DNA of 64,000 nucleotides from Cryptosporangium minutisporangium (GTDB taxonomy: Bacteria; Actinomycetota; Actinomycetes; Mycobacteriales; Cryptosporangiaceae): assembly GCF_039536245.1 (NCBI RefSeq), contig NZ_BAAAYN010000001.1:93008-157007 (forward strand). Direction: 5' to 3'. This document shows positions 15,199-22,250 of the stretch, one piece after another. The translations under genes were made by a program, and so were the position numbers. Within the stretch, counting starts at the first letter, position 1, and each line of letters begins with the position of its first letter. A model generated the notes under the pieces. That model saw only the letters and a program-made list of their open reading frames with translations. It did no database searches and was not told the origin of the DNA.

Positions 15199-16164
15199 AT
15201 GACTCTCGGTAACAGGTTGACCCGCCTCGCGGCGGCGTCCGGCGCTACCGCGGTGGCCACGGCCGCGCTCGTCGGTTTCGCGGGAGTCCCCGCCCAGGCC
15301 CACGGGACGTTCGCCGGCCCGGTCAGCCGCGTCTACTCCTGCTACCTGGAGAACCCCGAAGCACCGAAGTCGGCGGCGTGCAAGGCCGCGGTGGCGGTCA
15401 GCGGGACGCAGGCGTTCTACGACTGGACCGAGGTCAACATCGCGAACGCGGCCGGCAACCACCAGGCGCTGATCCCCGACGGCAAGCTCTGCAGCGCCGG
15501 CCGGGCCAAGTACGCCGGCCTCGACCTGGCCCGTTCCGACTGGACCGCGACGAAGTTGCCGACGAGCGGCTCCTTCACGTTCTCGTTCAAGGCGACCGCG
15601 CAGCACAAGGGCCGGTTCGACCTCTACGTCACGAACAGCACGTACCGGCCCACCCAGCCGCTGAGGTGGTCGAACCTGGAGGCCACCCCGTTCCTCTCGG
15701 TCACTGACCCGGTCGCGGTCAACGGTGCGTACCAGCTGACCGGCCGGCTGCCCGCCGGTAAGACCGGTCGCCACCTCGTCTACGGGATCTGGCAGCGTTC
15801 GGACAGCCCGGAGGCGTTCTACGCCTGCTCGGACGTGGTGTTCGGGTCGGAGAGCAGCTCCGGAGGCGGCACCGTCGTCACGCCGACCACGCCGACCACG
15901 CCGGCGGCCACCGCCTCGGCGGCGCCGAGCAACTCGGCGTCTCCCAGCGCCTCCGCGTCGTCCTCGCCCGGCGGCTGCGGGACGTCGTCCGGTCACCACC
16001 ACCACCGCCGCACCGACCCCAGCGCCACGGCGGTGCGCAAGGCCAGCAGCAACAGCACGCTCGCGCCGGCACTGACCGGCTCCCTCGGCACCGCGTTCCT
16101 GTTCGCGATGGGGACTGCTGCCCTCTTCGTCGGCCGCCGCTACATCGGCAAGCACCGCCACTGA
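15199..16164 (+). CDS. AA10 lytic polysaccharide monooxygenase with C-terminal membrane anchor
   Basis: A 321-residue secreted copper oxidase that would cleave chitin or cellulose. Signal peptide residues 1-34 end AQA, leaving His35 as the new N-terminus, the first ligand of the copper histidine brace (HGTFAGPVSRVYSCYLE). The second ligand is in GNHQALIPDGKLC. Catalytic domain to ~215 (YGIWQRSDSPEAFYACSDVVF). Then comes a Thr/Pro/Ser linker, a His-rich patch (GHHHHRR), and a transmembrane helix near 295-312 with a basic tail (RRYIGKHRH). Most AA10 enzymes are freely secreted, so a C-terminal anchor is uncommon. It lacks an LPxTG motif. Confidence 0.9.
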   Translation: MTLGNRLTRLAAASGATAVATAALVGFAGVPAQAHGTFAGPVSRVYSCYLENPEAPKSAACKAAVAVSGTQAFYDWTEVNIANAAGNHQALIPDGKLCSAGRAKYAGLDLARSDWTATKLPTSGSFTFSFKATAQHKGRFDLYVTNSTYRPTQPLRWSNLEATPFLSVTDPVAVNGAYQLTGRLPAGKTGRHLVYGIWQRSDSPEAFYACSDVVFGSESSSGGGTVVTPTTPTTPAATASAAPSNSASPSASASSSPGGCGTSSGHHHHRRTDPSATAVRKASSNSTLAPALTGSLGTAFLFAMGTAALFVGRRYIGKHRH

Positions 16165-16188
16165 CCAGCTTCCGTCGCCGGTGCCCGG

Positions 16189-16218
16189 CCGGGTATCTGC
16201 CGATCGGCAGATACCCGG
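16189..16218. terminator. Perfect 30-bp palindrome
   Basis: The two 15-nt arms are exact complements (left arm CCGGGTATCTGCCGA, meeting at 16203/16204). It starts 24 nt after the LPMO stop and ends 67 nt before the next ATG. As RNA it would form a stem of about 13 bp with a GATC loop. It could be a factor-independent terminator for the LPMO transcript without a U-run, or a repressor operator for the downstream membrane gene. Confidence 0.55.
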
Positions 16219-16285
16219 TCGGCTGCCCGGTCGAGATGCTGGTGACGTCGCCGCCCGACCGGGCGGGTCGCCCGAGGAGGTCACG

Positions 16286-16840
16286 ATGTCCCTGGCTACC
16301 GCCATCCCGAGCAGCCGGTCCACGACGAACGAGGCTCACCTGGTGCCGCCGCCTCCGCGCCACGCGGTGCGGGCCGCCTACGCCGCCGCTGCTTCCGCCA
16401 CGATCGGCTTTCTTCCGCTGCACGTGATCTGGGCGCTGGGCATTCCGCTCTTCGCCGACCCTGACCTGTTCCGGCCCTGGTACCAGGACGGCGGCGGCGT
16501 CTATCTGCTGACGCTGAACCTGCTGGCGCTGCTGCCCGCGGTGCTGGCCGTCGCGTTGATTCGCCCCTGGGGCCTGGTCTTCCCCCGCTGGGTGCCGATC
16601 GTCCGCGGTCACCGAGTGCCCCGGATGCTCCTCATCGCACCCGGTGCTGCGCTCTCCGGCTTCCTCCTCGCCTACACCGCGTTCGCCGCGGTCCTGATGC
16701 CCCTCCAGTGGGACGACCCGGCCGCGATCTTCGACCCCCGCACGGGCATCTACGGGATCGCACAGTTCCTGGTCTGGATCGCGGGGCTCGCGATCGCCAC
16801 CCGCTCCTACGCCTGCCGCACCCGCCCGAACGCCAGCTGA
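16286..16840 (+). CDS. Four-helix membrane protein with RPWG...PRWVP...RGHRVP motif
   Basis: A 184-residue integral membrane protein of about four helices (around residues 32-50, 70-90, 110-132, 150-170). Its central loop RPWGLVFPRWVPIVRGHRVP is shared, with the surrounding helices, by three proteins of the 54105-56534 operon, so it is a detached paralogue of that set. Function unknown. ATG at 16286 is preceded by GAGGAGG (16274-16280). A 30-bp palindrome lies upstream. The gene is convergent with an MmcQ-like gene, 2 nt away. Confidence 0.7.
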   Translation: MSLATAIPSSRSTTNEAHLVPPPPRHAVRAAYAAAASATIGFLPLHVIWALGIPLFADPDLFRPWYQDGGGVYLLTLNLLALLPAVLAVALIRPWGLVFPRWVPIVRGHRVPRMLLIAPGAALSGFLLAYTAFAAVLMPLQWDDPAAIFDPRTGIYGIAQFLVWIAGLAIATRSYACRTRPNAS

Positions 16841-16842
16841 GG

Positions 16843-17202
16843 TCAGGCGTCGAGTTGCGCCACGAGACGAGCCGGTGCGACGACGCGGTACGCGTCGGTG
16901 ACGATCTCGGTGACCTCCGCCCAGTCGACCTCCACGTCCAGGTAGACGCCGACCCAGCCGCGGTGGCCGACGTACGCCGGGCGGAAGTACCGGTCCGGCG
17001 CGGCGGCGATCAGGGCTTCCTGCGCTCCGGGCGGTGCCGCGCACCAGCACGCCAGTCGGTCGTCATGATGGTGGTCGGCGTAGGTGACGAACGTCTTCTT
17101 CCCCCGCACGAACCAGGTGGGCTCGCCGTGGCTGAGCCGCTCGGTCGTCTCCGGGAAGGCCAGACAGATCCGCCGTAGCCTCTCGAGCGCAGCATCCGTC
17201 AT
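16843..17202 (-). CDS. MmcQ/YjbR-family protein
   Basis: A 119-residue protein with the YjbR/MmcQ pattern: RLRRICLAFPETTERLSHGEPTWFVRGKKTFVTY near the N-terminus, a middle CWCAAPPGAQEALIAAAPDRYFRPAYVG, and a terminal DWAEVTEIVTDAYRVVAP helix. The fold resembles the double-wing CyaY/phosphoribosyl-AMP type and is often labelled DNA-binding, though evidence for that is slight. The ATG at 17202 sits 6 nt after a CACAAT box, so the mRNA may be leaderless. Convergent with the membrane protein gene. Confidence 0.85.
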   Translation of the reverse strand: MTDAALERLRRICLAFPETTERLSHGEPTWFVRGKKTFVTYADHHHDDRLACWCAAPPGAQEALIAAAPDRYFRPAYVGHRGWVGVYLDVEVDWAEVTEIVTDAYRVVAPARLVAQLDA

Positions 17203-17323
17203 GCGGTGATTGTGCGGGACCGAGGCCCGCCGCACGGAGCAAAGCCGCCATCGCGGCCGGTCTTCCCGGGCGAGAGGCAGAACTACTCAGGTGCTCGACG
17301 CCGTCGACGACGACGCTGAAGCC

Positions 17324-17611
17324 ATGACGATCACTGAGTCCCGCCGGTTCCTCGCCCCGGGCCGCTCTCCGCAGAGCGGCGCACGGAAACTCCTGCTCGG
17401 TCTGTTCGGTACCCAGCGCTCCGGCGTCCCCGCCGCGATCCGGCCGAGCGCCACGGTGGCCGGCCCCGTCCCGCCGCGGACCGAAGCCCCGGGTCGGGTG
17501 ATCTGCTGGCCCCTCGACCCGGTCGCGCGCGAGCACCTCGCGTCCCGCGCGGAGAAGCGGCTGGTCGAAGGCGCCGCCCCGGACGCCCCCGCTCCGACCG
17601 AGTCCGACTAA
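17324..17611 (+). CDS. Small hypothetical protein
   Basis: An open frame of 95 residues with high third-position GC, from ATG 17324 (a GTG at 17291 is an alternative). It contains FLAPGRSPQSGARKLLLGLFG, a Pro-rich stretch and CWPLDPVAREHLASRAEKRL. No family is recognised and there is no membrane segment. The ribosome site is weak. It fits between the MmcQ-like gene (divergent) and the convergent methyltransferase gene. It could still be spurious. Confidence 0.4.
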   Translation: MTITESRRFLAPGRSPQSGARKLLLGLFGTQRSGVPAAIRPSATVAGPVPPRTEAPGRVICWPLDPVAREHLASRAEKRLVEGAAPDAPAPTESD

Positions 17612-17666
17612 CGGCTGCCTCGGGCTCGGCTGGCGGCCTTGCCGCTGCGCGGTGGGTGGGCGCCGG

Positions 17667-18503
17667 TCAGGGACGCCACAGCAGGACGGAGATCCCGTGC
17701 GGCGTCTCGGAGAACCACCCGTCGTCCGACGTCCGGATCAGCAGCCGACGCAGGTCCGCCTCGAACGCCGGTAGCTCGGCGGCGAACAGATGCGGCGTCG
17801 AACCGGACAGGGAGAAGACGGCGGCCATGATCTCGTCGACACTCCGGTCCACCACCGGGGCCGTCCCGACCTCGATGCGGGTCGGGCCGGTGAAGCCGGC
17901 CTGCCGCAGGATCTCCTCCTCGCTGCCGCGGGTCCCGCCGGGCAACGTGCTGCGACCGGCGCGGCGAACCGGGCCGAGATAGCGGGCGACCAGCGCGTCG
18001 ATCCGATCCCACGGCGGCCGCGGATGCGGCAGCGGGTCCGCACCCTCCGCACCCCGGTGGGTGGTGGCGCCCACGTGGATCCAGGTGCCGTCCGGCGTCA
18101 GCAGGCCGCGGACCCGCCGAGCCACCACGCTCCGATCCATCCAGTGGAACGACTGCGCGAACGTGGCCACCCGGAAGCTGCCGAGGTCGTCGGAGAGGTC
18201 CTCGGCCCGCGCCCGGACCCACTCTACGGTGGTGATCCCCAGGTCGCGGGCGCGGCGGGACGCCTCGAGGAGCATTCCGGGGTCCGCGTCGACGCCGACC
18301 GCGGCCTCGAACAGCGGGGCGAGCAGGAGGGTCAGGGATCCGGGGCCGCACCCGACGTCCAGCAGCCGGCCGGTGCCGTCCAGACCGAGTGCTTCGCCGA
18401 TCACCTCGGCGAGGCCCGGTGGATAGGGCATCCGGCCGACGACGTAGTGCGGTGCGCTGCCGGCGTAGAGCGTCTCGTCCCACTCCCACCCGTCCCCGGT
18501 CAC
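17667..18503 (-). CDS. Class I SAM-dependent methyltransferase
   Basis: A 278-residue cytosolic methyltransferase. Motif I LLDVGCGPGSLTLLL (residues ~46-60) binds the SAM methionine part, the acidic end of strand 2 is GVDADPGM, and motif II/III regions are RARAEDLSDDLGSFRVATFAQSFHWMD. Substrate not deducible; the FHWMD motif is common in the UbiE/Methyltransf_11 group that acts on small molecules. The GTG at 18503 lies exactly 6 nt after TAGCCT, suggesting a leaderless mRNA whose promoter lies within the 3' end of the neighbouring sigma gene. Confidence 0.9.
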   Translation of the reverse strand: MTGDGWEWDETLYAGSAPHYVVGRMPYPPGLAEVIGEALGLDGTGRLLDVGCGPGSLTLLLAPLFEAAVGVDADPGMLLEASRRARDLGITTVEWVRARAEDLSDDLGSFRVATFAQSFHWMDRSVVARRVRGLLTPDGTWIHVGATTHRGAEGADPLPHPRPPWDRIDALVARYLGPVRRAGRSTLPGGTRGSEEEILRQAGFTGPTRIEVGTAPVVDRSVDEIMAAVFSLSGSTPHLFAAELPAFEADLRRLLIRTSDDGWFSETPHGISVLLWRP

Positions 18504-18515
18504 TCGCGGAGGCTA
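18504..18515 (-). promoter_or_regulatory. TAGCCT -10 element, leaderless methyltransferase
   Basis: On the minus strand TAGCCT (18515-18510) is followed by 6 nt and the GTG at 18503. No Shine-Dalgarno sequence. Confidence 0.5.
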
Positions 18516-18526
18516 CTGCCCCGCGC

Positions 18527-19414
18527 TCACGGCGTCACGCCGTCCAGGTCGAGTCGCGCGAGCCGTCCGGCGTCGGACAGGATGTCGATCGCGGCGATCC
18601 TGCCGTCGGCGATCGTGAAGCTCATGACCGAGAACGGCTCGTCGTCGACGGTGTTGACCAGGCCGGCGACGCCGTTGATCACCGCGGGGTGGGTGGCGGC
18701 CGCGGTGGCCATGCGCCGGAACGTGTCGGCTCGAGCGGCCACCGCTGCGGCGCCGCTGATCACCCGCAGGCCGCCGGTGAGCACTCCGCCGTCGGTGCGC
18801 AGCACCACGTCCGGGTCGAGGAGCGCCAGGAGCGCGTCGAAGTCGCCGCCACGCGCGGCGGCGAGGAACGCGTCCACCACCCGACGTTGGGCAACCAGAT
18901 CGCCGTCCGGGGTCGGTGCCGCGCCGCGGATACGCTGACGCGCGCGGCTCGCCAGCTTCTTGGCCGCGACCGGCGTCCGGTCCACGATCGGGGCGATCTG
19001 GTCGAAGGGCAGGCCGAACAGGTCGTGCAGCACGAACGCCAGTCGTTCGGCGGGCGTCAGGACGTCCAGCACCACCAACAGGGCGAGGCCCACCGAGTCG
19101 GCGAGGAGGGCTTGCTGCTCGGGGTCGGCGGCGTGCTCGCTGCTCACCACCGGATCCGGCAGCCGATCCGGGGTCGCCTCTTCCCGGCGACCCTTGCGGG
19201 CGCGCAGCATGTCCAGGCACACCCGGGCGACCACGGTGGTGAGCCAGCCTCCCAGGTTGTCGATACCGTCCGCGTCCGCGCGAGCCAGTCGCAACCACGC
19301 CTCTTGAACGGCGTCGTCGGCGTCGGTCAGTGAGCCCAGCATCCGGTAGGCAACCGCCTTCAGATGTGGCCGGTGCAGCTCGAACTCGGCGGCCAGGCGG
19401 TCAGCGGCGGTCAC
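18527..19414 (-). CDS. ECF41-family (SigJ-type) RNA polymerase sigma factor with NTF2-like C-terminus
   Basis: A 295-residue sigma factor. Region 2 is VAYRMLGSLTDADDAVQEAW (residues ~21-40), region 4 the helix-turn-helix at IAPIVDRTPVAAKKLASRAR. The C-terminal ~120 residues are an NTF2/SnoaL-like domain containing TDGG and NGVAG, which correspond to the DGGGK and NGxPA-type motifs of ECF41, but the final YxVxNPDKL-type motif is not conserved (LSDAGRLARL instead). ECF41 factors have no anti-sigma partner; the C-terminal domain modulates them. GTG at 19414 has AAGGGA 7 nt upstream. Divergent from the CMD-like gene with matching promoters. Confidence 0.9.
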   Translation of the reverse strand: MTAADRLAAEFELHRPHLKAVAYRMLGSLTDADDAVQEAWLRLARADADGIDNLGGWLTTVVARVCLDMLRARKGRREEATPDRLPDPVVSSEHAADPEQQALLADSVGLALLVVLDVLTPAERLAFVLHDLFGLPFDQIAPIVDRTPVAAKKLASRARQRIRGAAPTPDGDLVAQRRVVDAFLAAARGGDFDALLALLDPDVVLRTDGGVLTGGLRVISGAAAVAARADTFRRMATAAATHPAVINGVAGLVNTVDDEPFSVMSFTIADGRIAAIDILSDAGRLARLDLDGVTP

Positions 19415-19447
19415 GGTGGCGTCCCTTTCGTCGGCGGTCGTAGCACT

Positions 19448-19474
19448 GACGGATCGGAGCCGGAAAAGGTGACC
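19448..19474 (-). promoter_or_regulatory. ECF41-type autoregulatory promoter of the sigma gene
   Basis: On the minus strand GGTCACC (19474-19468), a 16-nt spacer and CGTC (19451-19448, in the context CGTCAG) match the ECF41 promoter pattern TGTCACA-N16-CGTC. It lies 34 nt upstream of the sigma gene's GTG. It is the mirror image of the promoter at 19488-19514. Confidence 0.75.
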
Positions 19475-19487
19475 GGGTCGGCGTCGC

Positions 19488-19514
19488 GGTCACCTCTCCG
19501 GCCCGCCATCCGTC
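19488..19514 (+). promoter_or_regulatory. ECF41-type promoter of the CMD-like gene
   Basis: GGTCACC (19488-19494), a 16-nt spacer and CGTC (19511-19514, in CGTCAG) stand 42 nt before the ATG at 19557. The -35 elements of this and the opposite promoter form a 9-bp inverted repeat (AGGTGACCG at 19467-19475 with CGGTCACCT at 19487-19495). Confidence 0.75.
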
Positions 19515-19556
19515 AGAGCAGCGACGCATTCCTGTTCCGCGAGAGGACACACCACC

Positions 19557-20036
19557 ATGACCATCGAGTCCCGGCTGCCGAACCCCGCCCAGCTCATCCC
19601 TGAGCTGGGGCAGATCGGCGGCGCCCTGTTCAAGGCGACCGGGAACGGGTCGATCCCGGCGACCACGATCAGCCTGGTGCAGCTGCGCGCCGGGCAGATC
19701 GTCGGGAGCACATACCTGACCGTTCTGCACGCCGGAAACCTCCGCAAAGCCGGAGAAACCGAGCAGCGCCTCACCGCAGTGGCATCCTGGCCGGACGCAC
19801 CGTTCTTCACCGACGCCGAGCGGATCGCGCTCGCGCTGGTGGAGGCCGTGTTGACGGCCAACCCGTCCGGCGAGCGGGTGTCCGACGAGCTCTACGCGCG
19901 GGCCAGCGAGCACTACGACGACACGGCGCTGGCCACGCTGATCATGGCGATCGGCCAGGTCTGTTTCTTCCTTCCGCTGGCCCTGATCGGGAAGCCGCTT
20001 CCCGGTGTCGCGCCCACGGAGCAGTGGCGGAGCTGA
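19557..20036 (+). CDS. Carboxymuconolactone decarboxylase (AhpD-like) family protein lacking the CxxC motif
   Basis: A 159-residue all-helical protein of the CMD/AhpD superfamily, the classical partner of ECF41 sigma factors. The core helix reads LRAGQIVGSTYLTVLHAG (residues 43-60). In redox-active relatives this is LRASQINGCxxCxxxH, so the two cysteines are replaced by Ser51 and Leu54 while His58 is kept. The C-terminal helix DDTALATLIMAIGQVCFFLPLAL is typical. Without the cysteine pair it cannot be a thiol peroxidase-type protein. ATG at 19557 with GAGAGGA upstream; controlled by the ECF41-type promoter at 19488-19514. Confidence 0.88.
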   Translation: MTIESRLPNPAQLIPELGQIGGALFKATGNGSIPATTISLVQLRAGQIVGSTYLTVLHAGNLRKAGETEQRLTAVASWPDAPFFTDAERIALALVEAVLTANPSGERVSDELYARASEHYDDTALATLIMAIGQVCFFLPLALIGKPLPGVAPTEQWRS

Positions 20037-20071
20037 CCCCCCAGCGGCTCCGGACGAGACACGCTCTCGCC

Positions 20072-20083
20072 TAGAGTCGGCTC
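20072..20083 (+). promoter_or_regulatory. TAGAGT -10 element, leaderless STAND gene
   Basis: TAGAGT at 20072-20077 stands 6 nt before the GTG at 20084; no Shine-Dalgarno sequence. Confidence 0.5.
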
Positions 20084-22159
20084 GTGGCATCCTCCCCCTC
20101 CGGTCGCGGTGCGGTTCGACTGGCCGAGCGGCTGCGCGCGGCCCGCGACCGGAGCTTCGTCGGCCGCGAGAGAGAGGTCGAGAGCTTTCGCTCCGCGCTG
20201 GCCGGCGACCCGGACGCGCCGATCGTCCTCTACGTCCACGGCCCTGGCGGGGTGGGCAAGAGCGCGTTGCTGCGCCGCTTCGTCACGCTGGCGGAGGACG
20301 CCGAGCGGACCGTCGTCCAGATCGACGGCAGGATGCTCGATCCGACGCCAGCCGGCTTCCAGCTCCAGGCCGGCGAGGCGCTCACCGACGAACGGGTGGT
20401 CCTGCTCGTCGACAACTTCGACCGCTGCCAGGGCCTGGAAGCGTGGTTGCGCGAGCACTTCCTCCCCGGCGTCCTGGACGGCGTCGTCGTCGTGCTGGCC
20501 GGACGGCAACCTCCGCACGCGGATTGGCGGTCGGACGGCGCCTGGGGGGAGGCGCTCGCGGTCTGGGCGCTGGCCGACCTGTCGGCCGACGACGCCGCGG
20601 CACTGGTGCGGGCCCGCGGCGTTCCGCCGGAGTCCCAGGCCGCGGTGTTGCGATTCGCCGGCGGGTATCCGCTCGCGTTGAGCCTCGCCGCGTCCGTCGC
20701 CGTCCGCGACGTCCGGGACACCGACGCCTGGACGCCGCCCCGGGACGTGCTCTCCGCCCTGCTCCAGCAACTCGTCGGCGACGTGCCGTCCCCGGCGCAC
20801 CGGACCGCGCTGGAGATCTGCGCGCACACGATCTCCACCACCGAGGACCTGCTCGCCGCCGTCGTTCCGGCCGCGAACGCCGCCGAGCTGTTCGGCTGGC
20901 TGCACAGCCTCCCGTTCGTGGAGGCCGACCGCCACGGCCTGCGCCCGCACGACGTGGTGCGCGAGGTGCTCGAAGCCGATCTGCGCTGGCGTAACCCCCG
21001 CAGTTACGAGGCGATGCACCGCCGGCTCACCGCCTACCTGGTGCACCGGGCCCGGGAGTCGTCGCCGGTGCCGTCGATGGCAGAGGTCCGGTCGCTCTAC
21101 TACCTGCAGCGGCACGACCAGATCGTCACCGAGTACTTCGTTCTCGACGGTGACGGCACGGTCTACCCGGGCGCGTACCAACCGGCTGACCGGGAGGCCG
21201 TGCGGCAGCTGGCGCTGGTGAGCGAGGGCGCGGAGTCCGCGTCGATCGTCGATTTCTGGTTGGAGCGGCAGCCGGAAGCGTTCACGGTCTACCGGCAGTC
21301 GAACAGCGACGAACTGGTCGCGTTCATGGCGTGGCTGCAGCTCGGCACCGACGACGAGGACACCTGCGCCGTCGATCCGGTCGTCGCGGCGGCTTGGGCA
21401 CACGCGGCGGCGACCGCGCCGTTGCGTGGCAGCGAACAGCTGGCGATCGCGCGGTTCCTGATCTACCCACCGGCCTACTACGAGCCCTCCGCGCCGCTGG
21501 ACCTGATGCGGATGCGCATGCTGGTCGGCTGGATGGGCACGCCGCGGCTCGCCTGGTCGTACGTGGTCAACCCCGCTCCGGCGTCGTTCTGGGAGCCCTT
21601 GCACCGGTACCTCGAGCAGCTTCCGGTAGCGACCACACCCACCGTCGGTGGACGGCCGTACGCGCTGTTCGCCCACGACTGGCGAGCGATGCCGGTCGAG
21701 CCCTGGTTCGACCTGCTCAACACCCGTCTGCTGCACGGCTGGGATCCGCGGGCTCCGGCCGAGCCCGAGGAGCTCTCGGTGCTGCCCCGGTCGGAGTTCG
21801 ACGCCGCCGTGCGCAGCGCGCTGCGGTCCTGGCACCGGCCGGACCAGCTCGCCGCCAACCCGCTCGTCCGCAGCCGGACGGTCACCCGCCGCGGTGCGTC
21901 CGACCCGGTGCTGACGCTGCGCGAGGTACTGATGGCGGCGATCGCGTACCTCGCCGAGGACCCGCGGGCGAGCAAGCTGCACCGCGCGGCGACGGTCACG
22001 TTCCTGAAGTCGACGCCGAGCCAGGAGGCCGCCGCCGAGCGCCTCGGTATCCCGTTCAGCACCTATCGGAGGCATCTCGCCGCCGCGGTCGACCGGATCG
22101 TCGACCACCTGTGGCAGGAGGAACTGCACGCTTCGGCCGAGCCGCTCACACCGGACTGA
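20084..22159 (+). CDS. STAND/AAA-type ATPase regulator with C-terminal helix-turn-helix
   Basis: A 691-residue signalling ATPase. After a FVGREREVESF entry motif, Walker A (GPGGVGKS) is at residues 53-60 and Walker B (VVLLVDNFD) near 104-112, with sensor regions VVVVLAGRQ and a winged-helix-like segment (RFAGGYPLALSLAASV). The middle is helical without clear repeats. The C-terminus (STPSQEAAAERLGIPFSTYR...) looks like a sigma-region-4-like helix-turn-helix, suggesting DNA binding. The GTG at 20084 is 6 nt after TAGAGT, so probably leaderless. The FAD oxidoreductase downstream, reached across direct repeats, is the likely target. Confidence 0.75.
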   Translation: MASSPSGRGAVRLAERLRAARDRSFVGREREVESFRSALAGDPDAPIVLYVHGPGGVGKSALLRRFVTLAEDAERTVVQIDGRMLDPTPAGFQLQAGEALTDERVVLLVDNFDRCQGLEAWLREHFLPGVLDGVVVVLAGRQPPHADWRSDGAWGEALAVWALADLSADDAAALVRARGVPPESQAAVLRFAGGYPLALSLAASVAVRDVRDTDAWTPPRDVLSALLQQLVGDVPSPAHRTALEICAHTISTTEDLLAAVVPAANAAELFGWLHSLPFVEADRHGLRPHDVVREVLEADLRWRNPRSYEAMHRRLTAYLVHRARESSPVPSMAEVRSLYYLQRHDQIVTEYFVLDGDGTVYPGAYQPADREAVRQLALVSEGAESASIVDFWLERQPEAFTVYRQSNSDELVAFMAWLQLGTDDEDTCAVDPVVAAAWAHAAATAPLRGSEQLAIARFLIYPPAYYEPSAPLDLMRMRMLVGWMGTPRLAWSYVVNPAPASFWEPLHRYLEQLPVATTPTVGGRPYALFAHDWRAMPVEPWFDLLNTRLLHGWDPRAPAEPEELSVLPRSEFDAAVRSALRSWHRPDQLAANPLVRSRTVTRRGASDPVLTLREVLMAAIAYLAEDPRASKLHRAATVTFLKSTPSQEAAAERLGIPFSTYRRHLAAAVDRIVDHLWQEELHASAEPLTPD

Positions 22160-22202
22160 GCAGGAACTGAGCACCGGATCGGCCTGGGAACCGAGCACCG
22201 GA
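22153..22202 (+). repeat. Direct repeats GAACYGAGCACCGGA upstream of the FAD oxidoreductase gene
   Basis: GAACTGAGCACCGGA (22164-22178) and GAACCGAGCACCGGA (22188-22202) are 15-bp copies 24 bp apart; a partial copy GGACTGAGCA begins at 22153. They fill the space between the STAND gene stop (22159) and the FAD gene start (22251). Tandem sites spaced near two helical turns suggest cooperative binding by an activator such as the upstream ATPase regulator. Confidence 0.5.
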
Positions 22203-22250
22203 AACAGCGAATCTCCTCGGTGACACCCACCGATCGAGGGAGCTGGCCCG

